Below are positions 23,868 through 31,350 of a stretch of DNA of 64,000 bases, one piece after another. The translations under genes and the position numbers were made by a program. How positions within the stretch are numbered: position 1 is the stretch's first letter; every line of letters begins with the position of its first letter. Origin of the DNA: CAWIXB01 sp963839955 (GTDB lineage Bacteria; Actinomycetota; Actinomycetes; JACCUZ01); assembly GCA_963839955.1 (NCBI GenBank), contig CAWIXB010000002.1:42628-106627 (forward strand), read 5' to 3'. Below the pieces are notes generated by a model. The model searched no databases. It was given only the letters and a program-made list of their open reading frames with translations, and was not told the origin of the DNA.

Positions 23868-24847
23868 CGACCATCACGCTGGCCAAGGGCATCAACATGG
23901 GCCTGCGCAAGGCCATGGAGGACGACCCCAAGGTTCTTGTCATGGGCGAGGACGTCGGCAAGCTCGGTGGTGTGTTCCGGGTGACCGACGGGCTGCAGAA
24001 GGACTTCGGCGAGGACCGCATCATCGACACGCCGCTCGCGGAGTCGGGCATCATCGGCACCGCGATCGGGCTGGCGCTGCGCGGCTACCGGCCGGTGTGC
24101 GAGATCCAGTTCGACGGTTTCGTCTACCCCGCGTTCGACCAGATCGTCAGTCAGCTCGCCAAGATGCGCGCCCGCGCGCTCGGCAAGATCTCGCTGCCCG
24201 TCGTCATCCGCATCCCGGTCGGCGGCGGCATCGGCGCGGTCGAGCACCACAGCGAGTCGAACGAGGCCTACTTCGCGCACACCGCCGGCCTTCGGGTCGT
24301 CGCGTGCTCGAACCCGGTCGACGGCTACTTCATGACGCAGCAGGCGATCGCCAGCGACGACCCCGTCGTGCTCTACGAGCCGAAGCGGCGTTACTGGGAG
24401 AAGGCCGAGCTCGACGAGTCGCTGACGCTCGAGGACGCCGCGCCGCTGCACGCCGCCAGGGTCCTGCGCGAGGGTGCGCACGTCACCCTGGCCACCTACG
24501 GCCCGATGGTGAAGACCTGCCTGGAGGCCGCGACGGCGGCTGCCGAGGAGGGCAAGGAGCTCGAGGTCATCGACCTTCGTTCTCTCTCACCGCTGGACAT
24601 GCCCACGCTGCAGTCCTCTGTGGAGAAGACAGGCCGGCTGATCGTGGTCCACGAGGCCCCGGTCTTCCTCGGCATGGGGTCCGAGCTCGCGGCACGGGTC
24701 ACCGAGACGTGCTTCTACTCCCTCGAGTCGCCCGTGCTGCGGGTCGGCGGCTTCGACACGCCCTACCCGCCCAGCCGGGTCGAGGAGGACTACCTCCCCG
24801 ACCTCGACCGCGTCCTCGACGCCGTCGACCGATCGCTGTCGTTCTGA
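23864..24847 (+). CDS. 2-oxoacid dehydrogenase E1 component, beta subunit
   Basis: A 327-residue partner of E1alpha. MTTITLAKGINMGLRKAMEDD opens it, with GEDVGKLGGVFRVT, DTPLAESGIIGTAIGLALRG, EIQFDGFVYPAFDQI and the C-terminal RVGGFDTPYPPSRVEEDYLPD. The alpha2beta2 enzyme decarboxylates a 2-oxoacid and transfers the acyl group to the E2 lipoyl arm. The ATGA overlap with E1alpha fixes the start. Confidence 0.93.
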   Translation: MTTITLAKGINMGLRKAMEDDPKVLVMGEDVGKLGGVFRVTDGLQKDFGEDRIIDTPLAESGIIGTAIGLALRGYRPVCEIQFDGFVYPAFDQIVSQLAKMRARALGKISLPVVIRIPVGGGIGAVEHHSESNEAYFAHTAGLRVVACSNPVDGYFMTQQAIASDDPVVLYEPKRRYWEKAELDESLTLEDAAPLHAARVLREGAHVTLATYGPMVKTCLEAATAAAEEGKELEVIDLRSLSPLDMPTLQSSVEKTGRLIVVHEAPVFLGMGSELAARVTETCFYSLESPVLRVGGFDTPYPPSRVEEDYLPDLDRVLDAVDRSLSF

Positions 24848-24868
24848 ACTGGCGAGGAGCGCACCACC

Positions 24869-26407
24869 GTGCCTGACATCAAGCAGTTCCGGCTCCCCGA
24901 TGTGGGCGAGGGCCTGACCGAGGCGGAGATCGTCTCGTGGAAGGTGAAGCCGGGCGACACCGTGAAGGTCAACGAGATCGTCGTCGAGATCGAGACGGCC
25001 AAGTCACTGGTCGAGCTGCCGAGCCCGTTCGCCGGCGTCGTCGGCGAGCTGCTGTTCGAGGAAGGCACCACGGTCGACGTCGGCACCCCGATCATCACGG
25101 TCGACACCGGCGGCCCTGGGGGCGCCGTCGCCGAGCCCGCCGAACCGGCCGCCTCCGAACCAGGCGCCCCCGTACCAGGGACTGCCGGCGAGCCTGATGG
25201 TGGTGCCGCAAGGCCGGTCGCCGACCTGGCGCCTCCCGTCGGTACTCCCCAAGAGGACGTGGCCGTCGAGCCAGGCCTGATCGGCGGGCCCGCGCCGGGC
25301 GGCCGTACGTCCGTGCTGGTCGGCTACGGCCCGCGTACGACGAGCGCCAAGCGGCGTCCGCGCAAGACCGCGGCCTCGCCCAACACCGCCTCGGCCGGCA
25401 CCGCACGGCAGGCGGTGCAGACGTCGATGATGACGACGCCGGTCCCGCTGTCCGAGCCCGCCGCCGAGCACGCTGACGAGGCCGCCCAGGTGGACCCGCG
25501 CGTCTCCGGTGCGGTCCCCGGCGCGGCACGGGCGCTGGCGAAGCCTCCGGTGCGCAAGCTGGCCAAGGACCTCGGTGTCGACCTCGCGACCCTCACACCC
25601 AGCGGGCCCGACGGCACGGTGACGCGTGACGACGTCGAGGCCGCGGCGAACGGCGGCGCGTCGGCAGTCGTCGGCGCACGGCCTCAGGTGGCCTGGGCCG
25701 GCGACGGCGAGCGGGAGAGCCGGGTGCCGGTCAAGGGCGTGCGCAGGATGACCGCCCAGGCGATGGTGACCTCGGCGTTCACCGCCCCCCACGTGACCGA
25801 GTGGGTGCAGGTCGACGTGACCCGCACGATGGAGCTCGTCGAGCGGCTCAAGTCCGACCGCGAGTTTCGCGACGTCAAGGTGTCACCGTTGCTGCTGCTC
25901 GCCAAGGCGATGATCCTGGCGATCCGACGCAACCCCGGGGTCAACGCGACGTGGGACGAGCAGGCGCAGGAGATCGTGCTCAAGCGCTACGTCAACCTCG
26001 GCATCGCGGCCGCCACCCCGCGCGGTCTGGTCGTGCCGAACATCAAGGACGCCGACCAGATGTCACTGGTCGAGCTGGCGCAGGCGCTGACCGGGCTGAC
26101 CGCCACCGCGCGCGAGGGACGCACGCAGCCGGCCGACATGGCCGGCGGAACGATCACGATTACCAACGTCGGCGTGTTCGGCGTCGACGCCGGGACCCCG
26201 ATCCTCAATCCCGGTGAGGCCGCGATCATGTGCTTCGGCGCGGTGCGCGACATGCCGTGGGTCCACGAGGGCGAGCTCGCGATCCGCAAGGTGACCACGC
26301 TGGCGATGTCGTTCGACCACCGTCTCGTCGACGGCGAGCTCGGCTCGATGTTCCTCAGCGACGTCGCCCGCGTCCTCGAGGACCCCGCGACCGCCCTCCT
26401 CTGGTAG
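24869..26407 (+). CDS. Dihydrolipoamide acyltransferase (E2)
   Basis: A 512-residue E2. A single N-terminal lipoyl domain (about 1-78) has its lipoylated Lys in ETAKSLVELPSPF. A long Ala/Pro-rich linker follows, then the E3-binding domain (about 225-260, VRKLAKDLGVDLATL) and the acyltransferase core, with the active site SFDHRLVDGE near 483. Core landmarks such as TNVGVFGVDAGTPI are intact. GTG start after GCGAGGAGC. E1alpha-E1beta-E2 forms a compact operon, probably for branched-chain 2-oxoacids that feed fatty acid primers. No E3 gene is adjacent. Confidence 0.93.
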   Translation: MPDIKQFRLPDVGEGLTEAEIVSWKVKPGDTVKVNEIVVEIETAKSLVELPSPFAGVVGELLFEEGTTVDVGTPIITVDTGGPGGAVAEPAEPAASEPGAPVPGTAGEPDGGAARPVADLAPPVGTPQEDVAVEPGLIGGPAPGGRTSVLVGYGPRTTSAKRRPRKTAASPNTASAGTARQAVQTSMMTTPVPLSEPAAEHADEAAQVDPRVSGAVPGAARALAKPPVRKLAKDLGVDLATLTPSGPDGTVTRDDVEAAANGGASAVVGARPQVAWAGDGERESRVPVKGVRRMTAQAMVTSAFTAPHVTEWVQVDVTRTMELVERLKSDREFRDVKVSPLLLLAKAMILAIRRNPGVNATWDEQAQEIVLKRYVNLGIAAATPRGLVVPNIKDADQMSLVELAQALTGLTATAREGRTQPADMAGGTITITNVGVFGVDAGTPILNPGEAAIMCFGAVRDMPWVHEGELAIRKVTTLAMSFDHRLVDGELGSMFLSDVARVLEDPATALLW

Positions 26408-26439
26408 CCCCGCTCCCCGCCGAGTCGACCACGTTAGGT

Positions 26440-26493
26440 AGGCGCAGCAGTCCCTCAACAGGCTGAGCGGCCTGTTGAGGCACTGCTGCGCCT
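26440..26493. repeat. Long intergenic hairpin (24-bp stem) after the E2 gene
   Basis: Arms 26440-26463 and 26470-26493 are complementary over 24 bases with one mismatch, around a 6-base loop TGAGCG. No T-run follows, so it is not a classical terminator, although it may end or protect the E2 transcript. Its length resembles the other intergenic hairpins in this window, but the sequence differs. Confidence 0.75.
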
Positions 26494-26528
26494 GTTGTCG
26501 CGAGACGGCGTCGTGCGAGGCTAGTGCC

Positions 26529-27293
26529 ATGCGCGTGCACGTGATCCAGCTTGCCTACGGCGACGACGAGAGCACGGCGGAACGTACGACGAGGGTGGCC
26601 GAGCTCGTCCGTCAGCAGGTCGGCGCCGACCTCGTCGTGCTCCCCGAGCTGTGGCCGCAGGGCGGCTTCTCCTACGACGTCTGGGACGAGCGTGCCGAGC
26701 CGCTCGACGGTGCTGTGGTCGCCGCGATGCGCGAGGTCGCGGCCGAGACCGGGGTGATGCTGCACATGGGTTCGCTGGTCGAGCGCGACGAGGCCGGCCG
26801 ACTCTTCAACACCTCGATGTTGCTCGGAAGCGACGGCGCGGTGCTCGCCGCGTACCGCAAGATCCACCTGTTCGGCTTCGGCGCGGGCGAGCCCAAGCTG
26901 ATGACGGCCGGCTCCGACCTCGTCGTTCACGACGGCCTTGGCCTCGCTACCTGCTACGACCTCCGATTTCCCGAGCTCTTCCGCGGACTGCTCGACCGCG
27001 GCGCCGACGTCGTGCTGCTGGCGGCCGCCTGGCCGGACAAGCGAGTCGCCCACTGGCGCCTGCTCGCGCAGGCCCGCGCCGTCGAGAACCAGTCGTACGT
27101 CGTTGCCTGCAACACCGCCGGGACGCATGCCGGTGTGCCGATGGGCGGTTACTCGATGGTCGTCGACCCGTGGGGTGCCGTGCTGGCCGAGGCCACCGGT
27201 GACGACCAGGAGGTGCTCGTCGTCGACATCGACCGTGACTCGGTTGCCCCCACCCGCGCGGGCTTCCCGGTGCTCGCCGACCGTCGCCTCTGA
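26529..27293 (+). CDS. Carbon-nitrogen hydrolase (nitrilase superfamily)
   Basis: A 254-residue enzyme with the complete Glu-Lys-Cys triad: LVVLPELWPQGGF, YRKIHLFGFG and LATCYDLRFPELFR. The ending (SYVVACNTAG, GGYSMVVDPWGAVLAEA, VVDIDRDSV) is typical of omega-amidase or N-carbamoyl amidase-like members. It hydrolyses a C-N bond of an amide or nitrile; the substrate is unknown. The frame is open from 26475, but MRVHVIQLAY at 26529 is the natural start. Confidence 0.88.
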   Translation: MRVHVIQLAYGDDESTAERTTRVAELVRQQVGADLVVLPELWPQGGFSYDVWDERAEPLDGAVVAAMREVAAETGVMLHMGSLVERDEAGRLFNTSMLLGSDGAVLAAYRKIHLFGFGAGEPKLMTAGSDLVVHDGLGLATCYDLRFPELFRGLLDRGADVVLLAAAWPDKRVAHWRLLAQARAVENQSYVVACNTAGTHAGVPMGGYSMVVDPWGAVLAEATGDDQEVLVVDIDRDSVAPTRAGFPVLADRRL

Positions 27294-27306
27294 CGACAGT
27301 CGGCCC

Positions 27307-28365
27307 TCAGGCAGGCGGCGGCCCTGTCGTTTCGCGCACGACCAACTCGGTCGGGAGGACGTGGTGGTGATGCTCGATCGGTTCGCCGGCCTTTGCGGCA
27401 TCGATCGCGGCTGACAACGCGGTCGCGGCGAGGCGGCCCTTCTCCTCGATCGGCTGGCGGACGGTCGTCAGCGCAGGCCGCATCCGGGCGGCCAGCGGGT
27501 TGTCGTCGAACCCGACGACGGACACGTCGCCCGGCACGTCCAGCCCGAGGTCCTGAACGGCCCGCACCACTCCCCGCGCGAGCACGTCGGAGTAGCACAG
27601 CAGAGCGGTCGGCGGCTCGGGCTGGCTCAGCAAGAGCTGGGCCGAAGCGTAGGCCTCGTCCTCATCGTTGAGTCCCTGGTTTGCCGCCGTGGGCACGACA
27701 CCGGCGGCGTCGAGCGCGTCGAGCCATCCGGCCATCCGATGGGACATCGTGTAGAGCGGAGTTTCCGCCCGCGGGTCCACGAGCTGTCCGGCCGGAGCGG
27801 ACAGGCCCAGGTCCACCAGACCGATGCGCCGGTGCCCGAGGTCGAGGAGGTGCTGTGCCGCGGCCCGGGCCCCGCCCCGGTCGTCGATGTTGACGCAGGT
27901 CGAGCCGGGGACGGGACTCAGGTCGACGTAGACCAGCGGCAGCCCCCGGCGAACCAGCCATTCCAGCGCAGGCGTGTTGTCCTCGCAGCTGTAGACGAGT
28001 GCCCCGTCCAGCGCCACGTCGCGCGCGGGTACGGCGCCGCCCTCCTTGGGCGAGGTCAGCAGCGTGAGGGCCACCCCGGACGGCTCGAGCACCCCGGCGA
28101 TGGCGCCGAGGAACCCGGTCGCCACCTCGTCGGTGAACGCGTAGGTGAGTGACTTCGTCAGCAGGATGCCGACGGCACCGACGGTCCCCCGTGCCAGCGC
28201 CCGGCCGGCCGGGTCGGGCCCGACGTAGCCGAGCTCGTCGGCGGCAGCGAGGATGCGCTCTCGCAGCGGCGCGGACAGCTGGTCCGGCCGGGAGAAGGCG
28301 TTGGAGACGGTCATCCGGCTGACGCCCACCCGGTCGGCGACCGTCTGGAGCGTCACCCGTCCCAC
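27307..28365 (-). CDS. LacI family transcriptional regulator
   Basis: 352 residues. The N-terminal helix-turn-helix is VTLQTVADRVGVSRMTVSNAFS, with the hinge helix PAGRALARG. A periplasmic-binding-protein-like sensor domain follows (GAVGILLTKSLTYAF, ARAAAQHLLDLGHRRIGLV, CYSDVLARGVVRAVQDLG, VSVVGFDDNPLAARMRPALTTV). The ligand is probably a sugar or nucleoside. The frame extends to 28464, but the GTG at 28365 has GCGAGGA upstream and yields the standard N-terminus. It converges with the nitrilase gene; the target is unknown. Confidence 0.88.
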   Translation of the reverse strand: MGRVTLQTVADRVGVSRMTVSNAFSRPDQLSAPLRERILAAADELGYVGPDPAGRALARGTVGAVGILLTKSLTYAFTDEVATGFLGAIAGVLEPSGVALTLLTSPKEGGAVPARDVALDGALVYSCEDNTPALEWLVRRGLPLVYVDLSPVPGSTCVNIDDRGGARAAAQHLLDLGHRRIGLVDLGLSAPAGQLVDPRAETPLYTMSHRMAGWLDALDAAGVVPTAANQGLNDEDEAYASAQLLLSQPEPPTALLCYSDVLARGVVRAVQDLGLDVPGDVSVVGFDDNPLAARMRPALTTVRQPIEEKGRLAATALSAAIDAAKAGEPIEHHHHVLPTELVVRETTGPPPA

Positions 28366-28402
28366 GGCAGTCCTCGCATCATCGGGGCAGGATATTCGCG
28401 GT

Positions 28403-28606
28403 CTAGCGCTGCGGGGCGTACTGGGACGTTGGGGCCACCAGGTCGGCGGCTCGCTGCAGGGCACCGGCGAGGAGGGTGCGGCTGCGCGGCGCCCGCGGCT
28501 GGCGGGCGGCCCGCTCCGCGACCACCGGCGCGTGCGGCCGGGCGCTGTTGACGTGCTGCTCGGTGGCCTGCTGGGCGGTGATCAGGGCGACGGGGGACTG
28601 GTTCAT
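28403..28606 (-). CDS. Small hypothetical protein (67 residues) with a strong promoter
   Basis: MNQSPVALITAQQATEQHVN, then an Arg/Ala-rich segment ending SQYAPQR. No recognised family. Reasons to call it real: GAAGGA lies five bases before the ATG, and a consensus-like promoter with a two-armed operator sits 42-70 bases upstream. The reading frame is short and not supported by recognisable homology. It may be a regulatory small protein, or the promoter may serve the downstream LacI gene, whose start is 38 bases away. Confidence 0.5.
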   Translation of the reverse strand: MNQSPVALITAQQATEQHVNSARPHAPVVAERAARQPRAPRSRTLLAGALQRAADLVAPTSQYAPQR

Positions 28607-28641
28607 GATCCTTCGGCTCTCTGTGCGGAGGGTTTCTTCTG

Positions 28642-28676
28642 TACCGATACAGTACTTCGATCTTCTGTATCGGTCA
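28642..28676 (-). promoter_or_regulatory. Promoter (TTGACC-17-TACTGT) overlapped by an inverted-repeat operator
   Basis: On the minus strand TTGACC (28676-28671) and TACTGT (28653-28648) are spaced by exactly 17 bases. A perfect 10-bp inverted repeat, ACCGATACAG (28642-28651) with CTGTATCGGT (28664-28673), places one arm on the -35 and the other on the -10. A bound dimeric regulator, TetR-like in style, would block polymerase. The regulator is not identified. Confidence 0.7.
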
Positions 28677-28754
28677 AGAACTCTTTCGAATCTTTTTTCA
28701 TCGAGCCCGGGTCCCCCCGGATGAGCCCGCCCACGGGTTGCGTTGGATAGGCCC

Positions 28755-30566
28755 ATGAACGGCGTACGCGTGCGAGCCCCGGAGCTCCAGGGGCGTGGCT
28801 GGCTCAACACGGGCGGCAGCGACCTGACCCTCGCCGACCTGCGGGGCAAGATCGTCTTGCTCGACTTCTGGACCTTCTGCTGCATCAACTGCCTGCACGT
28901 GCTCGATGAGCTGCGCCCGCTCGAGGAGAAGTGGGGCGACGTGCTCGTCGTCGTCGGCGTCCACTCCCCCAAGTTCGTGCACGAGGCCGACCCCGACGCG
29001 CTGGCCGCCGCCGTCGAGCGCTATGCCGTCCACCACCCCGTGCTCGACGACCCCGCGCTCACGACCTGGCAGCAGTACGCCGTACGCGCGTGGCCGACCC
29101 TGGTGGTCGTCGACCCCGAGGGCTACGTCGTGGCGCAGCTGTCCGGCGAAGGCCACGCCCACTCGCTGGACGGCGTATTCGCCGACCTCGTGGCGACCCA
29201 CGAGGCGAAGGGCACGCTGCATCACGGTGAAGGCCCGTACGTCGCGCCGCCGCCGGCCGAGACGGCACTGCGCTTCCCGGGCAAGGTGATCACCCTGCCC
29301 GGCGGGACCTTCCTCGTCTCTGACACCGGCCACCACTCGCTGGTCGAGCTCGCTGCCGACGGCGAGACAGTCCTGCGCCGGATCGGCACCGGCGAGCGTG
29401 GCCTGGTCAACGGCAGCCTCGACACGGCGCAGTTCAGCGAACCGCAGGGACTGCTGCTCATGGACGAACAGGTGCGAGGCGTCGAGGCGTTCGACGTCCT
29501 GGTTGCCGACACGGGCAACCACGCACTGCGCGCCGTGGACCTGGAGGAAGGCCGGGTCGCCACGGTCTACGGCGACGGCCAGCCGTGGCGCCTGGCTTCA
29601 GAGGGGAACGACGATGACCGCTTGTCCTCGCCGTGGGACCTCGCCTGGTCCGACCGGTCCCACGAAGCCTACGTCGCCATGGCGGGGACCCATGACCTCT
29701 GGATGTTCGACCCGTTCGAGAGCTCCGCCGAGCCTGTGGCAGGCACCGGGAACGAAGGACTGCGTGACGGGTCTGCCCGCGAGGCATGGTTCGCGCAGCC
29801 GTCAGGACTCACGACGGGCACGGACGACCTGCTCTGGTTCGTCGATGCGGAAACCTCGTCGCTTCGTTCGCTCGACGCCGACGGCTGGGTGCGCACCGCC
29901 GTCGGCACCGGGCTGTTCGACTTCGGCCACGTCGACGGACCGGCCAAGCAGGCAATGCTCCAGCATCCGCTCGGCGTGACGATGCTGCCCGACGGCTCGG
30001 TCGCGATCGCCGACACCTACAACGGCGCGATCCGTCGCTACGACCCGGTCACCGACGAGGTGTCGACCCTGGCCACCGGGCTGGCCGAGCCGAGCGACGC
30101 AGTCGTCGTGGACGGCGACCTCGTGGTCGTCGAGTCGGCGGCGCACCGGCTGACCCGGCTGCGGCTGCCCGACGAGGCACTCGTCGTCGACGGTGTCGCG
30201 CACCGCACCCAGCGACCGTCGACCGAGATCGCCCCGGGCGAGGTCACCCTCGACGTGGTGTTCGAGCCGCCGGCCGGTCAGAAGCTGGACGCGCGCAACG
30301 GCCCGGCGACCCGGCTCGTCGTCACCGCCACGCCACCGCAGCTGCTGCGCGACGGCGAGGGCACCGGCACCGAGCTCACACGCCAGCTGGTGCTCGACGG
30401 CCACGTCGGTGACGGCGTGCTGCACGTGGCCGCGATGGCGGCGTCCTGCGACGACGCAGCCGAGGTGGAGTTCCCGGCGTGTCATGTGCACCGGCAGGAC
30501 TGGGGTGTGCCGCTGCAGCTGGTCGAGGGCGCCGAGCCCGGACTCAAGCTCTACCTGCGCGGCTGA
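28755..30566 (+). CDS. Thioredoxin-like / NHL-repeat protein (NHLRC2-like)
   Basis: 603 residues. The N-terminal thioredoxin-like domain (about 1-150) has FWTFCCINCLHVLDEL, a CxxC-type site, and the cis-Pro in AWPTLVVVD. An NHL beta-propeller (about 165-470) has repeats such as LVSDTGHHSLVEL, VADTGNHALRAVD and IADTYNGAIRRYD. The C-terminal beta domain carries two Cys (ASCDDAAEVEFPACHV). No signal peptide is visible, so it is likely cytoplasmic. Redox or scaffold functions are proposed for the family; the partner is unknown. ATG at 28755 follows GGATAGG. Confidence 0.88.
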   Translation: MNGVRVRAPELQGRGWLNTGGSDLTLADLRGKIVLLDFWTFCCINCLHVLDELRPLEEKWGDVLVVVGVHSPKFVHEADPDALAAAVERYAVHHPVLDDPALTTWQQYAVRAWPTLVVVDPEGYVVAQLSGEGHAHSLDGVFADLVATHEAKGTLHHGEGPYVAPPPAETALRFPGKVITLPGGTFLVSDTGHHSLVELAADGETVLRRIGTGERGLVNGSLDTAQFSEPQGLLLMDEQVRGVEAFDVLVADTGNHALRAVDLEEGRVATVYGDGQPWRLASEGNDDDRLSSPWDLAWSDRSHEAYVAMAGTHDLWMFDPFESSAEPVAGTGNEGLRDGSAREAWFAQPSGLTTGTDDLLWFVDAETSSLRSLDADGWVRTAVGTGLFDFGHVDGPAKQAMLQHPLGVTMLPDGSVAIADTYNGAIRRYDPVTDEVSTLATGLAEPSDAVVVDGDLVVVESAAHRLTRLRLPDEALVVDGVAHRTQRPSTEIAPGEVTLDVVFEPPAGQKLDARNGPATRLVVTATPPQLLRDGEGTGTELTRQLVLDGHVGDGVLHVAAMAASCDDAAEVEFPACHVHRQDWGVPLQLVEGAEPGLKLYLRG

Positions 30567-30572
30567 GGGTGG

Positions 30573-30884
30573 CTAGCGCCGGCGGCCGTCGCCGCGGACG
30601 GTCGGCAGACGGCGGGTCTCCCCGGCGTACCCGGGTCGGTGCACGTCGTTGTCGTACCACTGGTCCTCGCGGTCGTCGTACGCCGCGGCGCCTCGGCGGC
30701 GCGGGCTCCTGGGACGGTGCAGGACCCACTGCGTGATGAAAACGAGGATCCCGGTCCAGATGAGGATCAGCCCGAGGTCGAACACGTCGACGTAGTCGCG
30801 CACCTCGTCGGGCGGGGTGATGGCGAAGGCGAGGACGGCGCCGACGGCGATGAGGACCACGCCGGTGCCGATGGAGAGTCGCAT
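30573..30884 (-). CDS. DUF6458 family small membrane protein (longer paralogue)
   Basis: 103 residues with two transmembrane helices: SIGTGVVLIAVGAVLAFAIT and the segment around LGLILIWTGILVFITQWVL. A long Arg/Asp/Tyr-rich cytoplasmic tail follows. It is a paralogue of the next gene (shared LIAVGAxLAFA and a membrane segment of similar spacing). Function is unknown. It ends six bases after the convergent NHL gene. Confidence 0.75.
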   Translation of the reverse strand: MRLSIGTGVVLIAVGAVLAFAITPPDEVRDYVDVFDLGLILIWTGILVFITQWVLHRPRSPRRRGAAAYDDREDQWYDNDVHRPGYAGETRRLPTVRGDGRRR

Positions 30885-30964
30885 CGAGAGATCAGTCCCT
30901 GCTCACGAGCAGACCGGTGGTCCTGTCGGACCACCGGCCTTGAGGTTGCTCGTTTCGTTGGCGG

Positions 30965-31189
30965 TCAGAGCCGGTCGTCGTAGGTGCGGCGCTCCTCGAC
31001 GACACCACCGGAGCGAGCGGCGGTGCGCCGCGGGCCGAAGACCAGCAGGGTCATGATGAGTCCGACGATGCCGACGGCCATCAGGATGTAGCCAACGACG
31101 GCGATGTCGACGCCGGCGACATCGACTTCGAGCGCGAATGCCAGGATCGCGCCGACGGCGATCAGGACGATGCTGACGCCGATGCCCAT
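30965..31189 (-). CDS. DUF6458 family small membrane protein
   Basis: 74 residues with two membrane helices (GVSIVLIAVGAILAFAL and VGYILMAVGIVGLIMTLLVF) and a short charged tail ending RRTYDDRL. It is typical of the actinobacterial DUF6458 family, whose role is unknown. CCACGGAGGTTCC is the ribosome binding site. It lies 80 bases upstream of its longer paralogue, probably after a tandem duplication. Confidence 0.8.
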   Translation of the reverse strand: MGIGVSIVLIAVGAILAFALEVDVAGVDIAVVGYILMAVGIVGLIMTLLVFGPRRTAARSGGVVEERRTYDDRL

Positions 31190-31350
31190 GTGGAACCTCC
31201 GTGGGAAGACTCAGCGGGCACGACGGATGTCGGCCGCTACCGGGGACCTACCCCGGGCGCCGGCTGGCCATGCAGGCCGAACCGGTCGCTTGCCCTCCCA
31301 GAATGGCACGAAACCGCATGGATCGGGCGCGACACCACCCGTTCGGAGCC

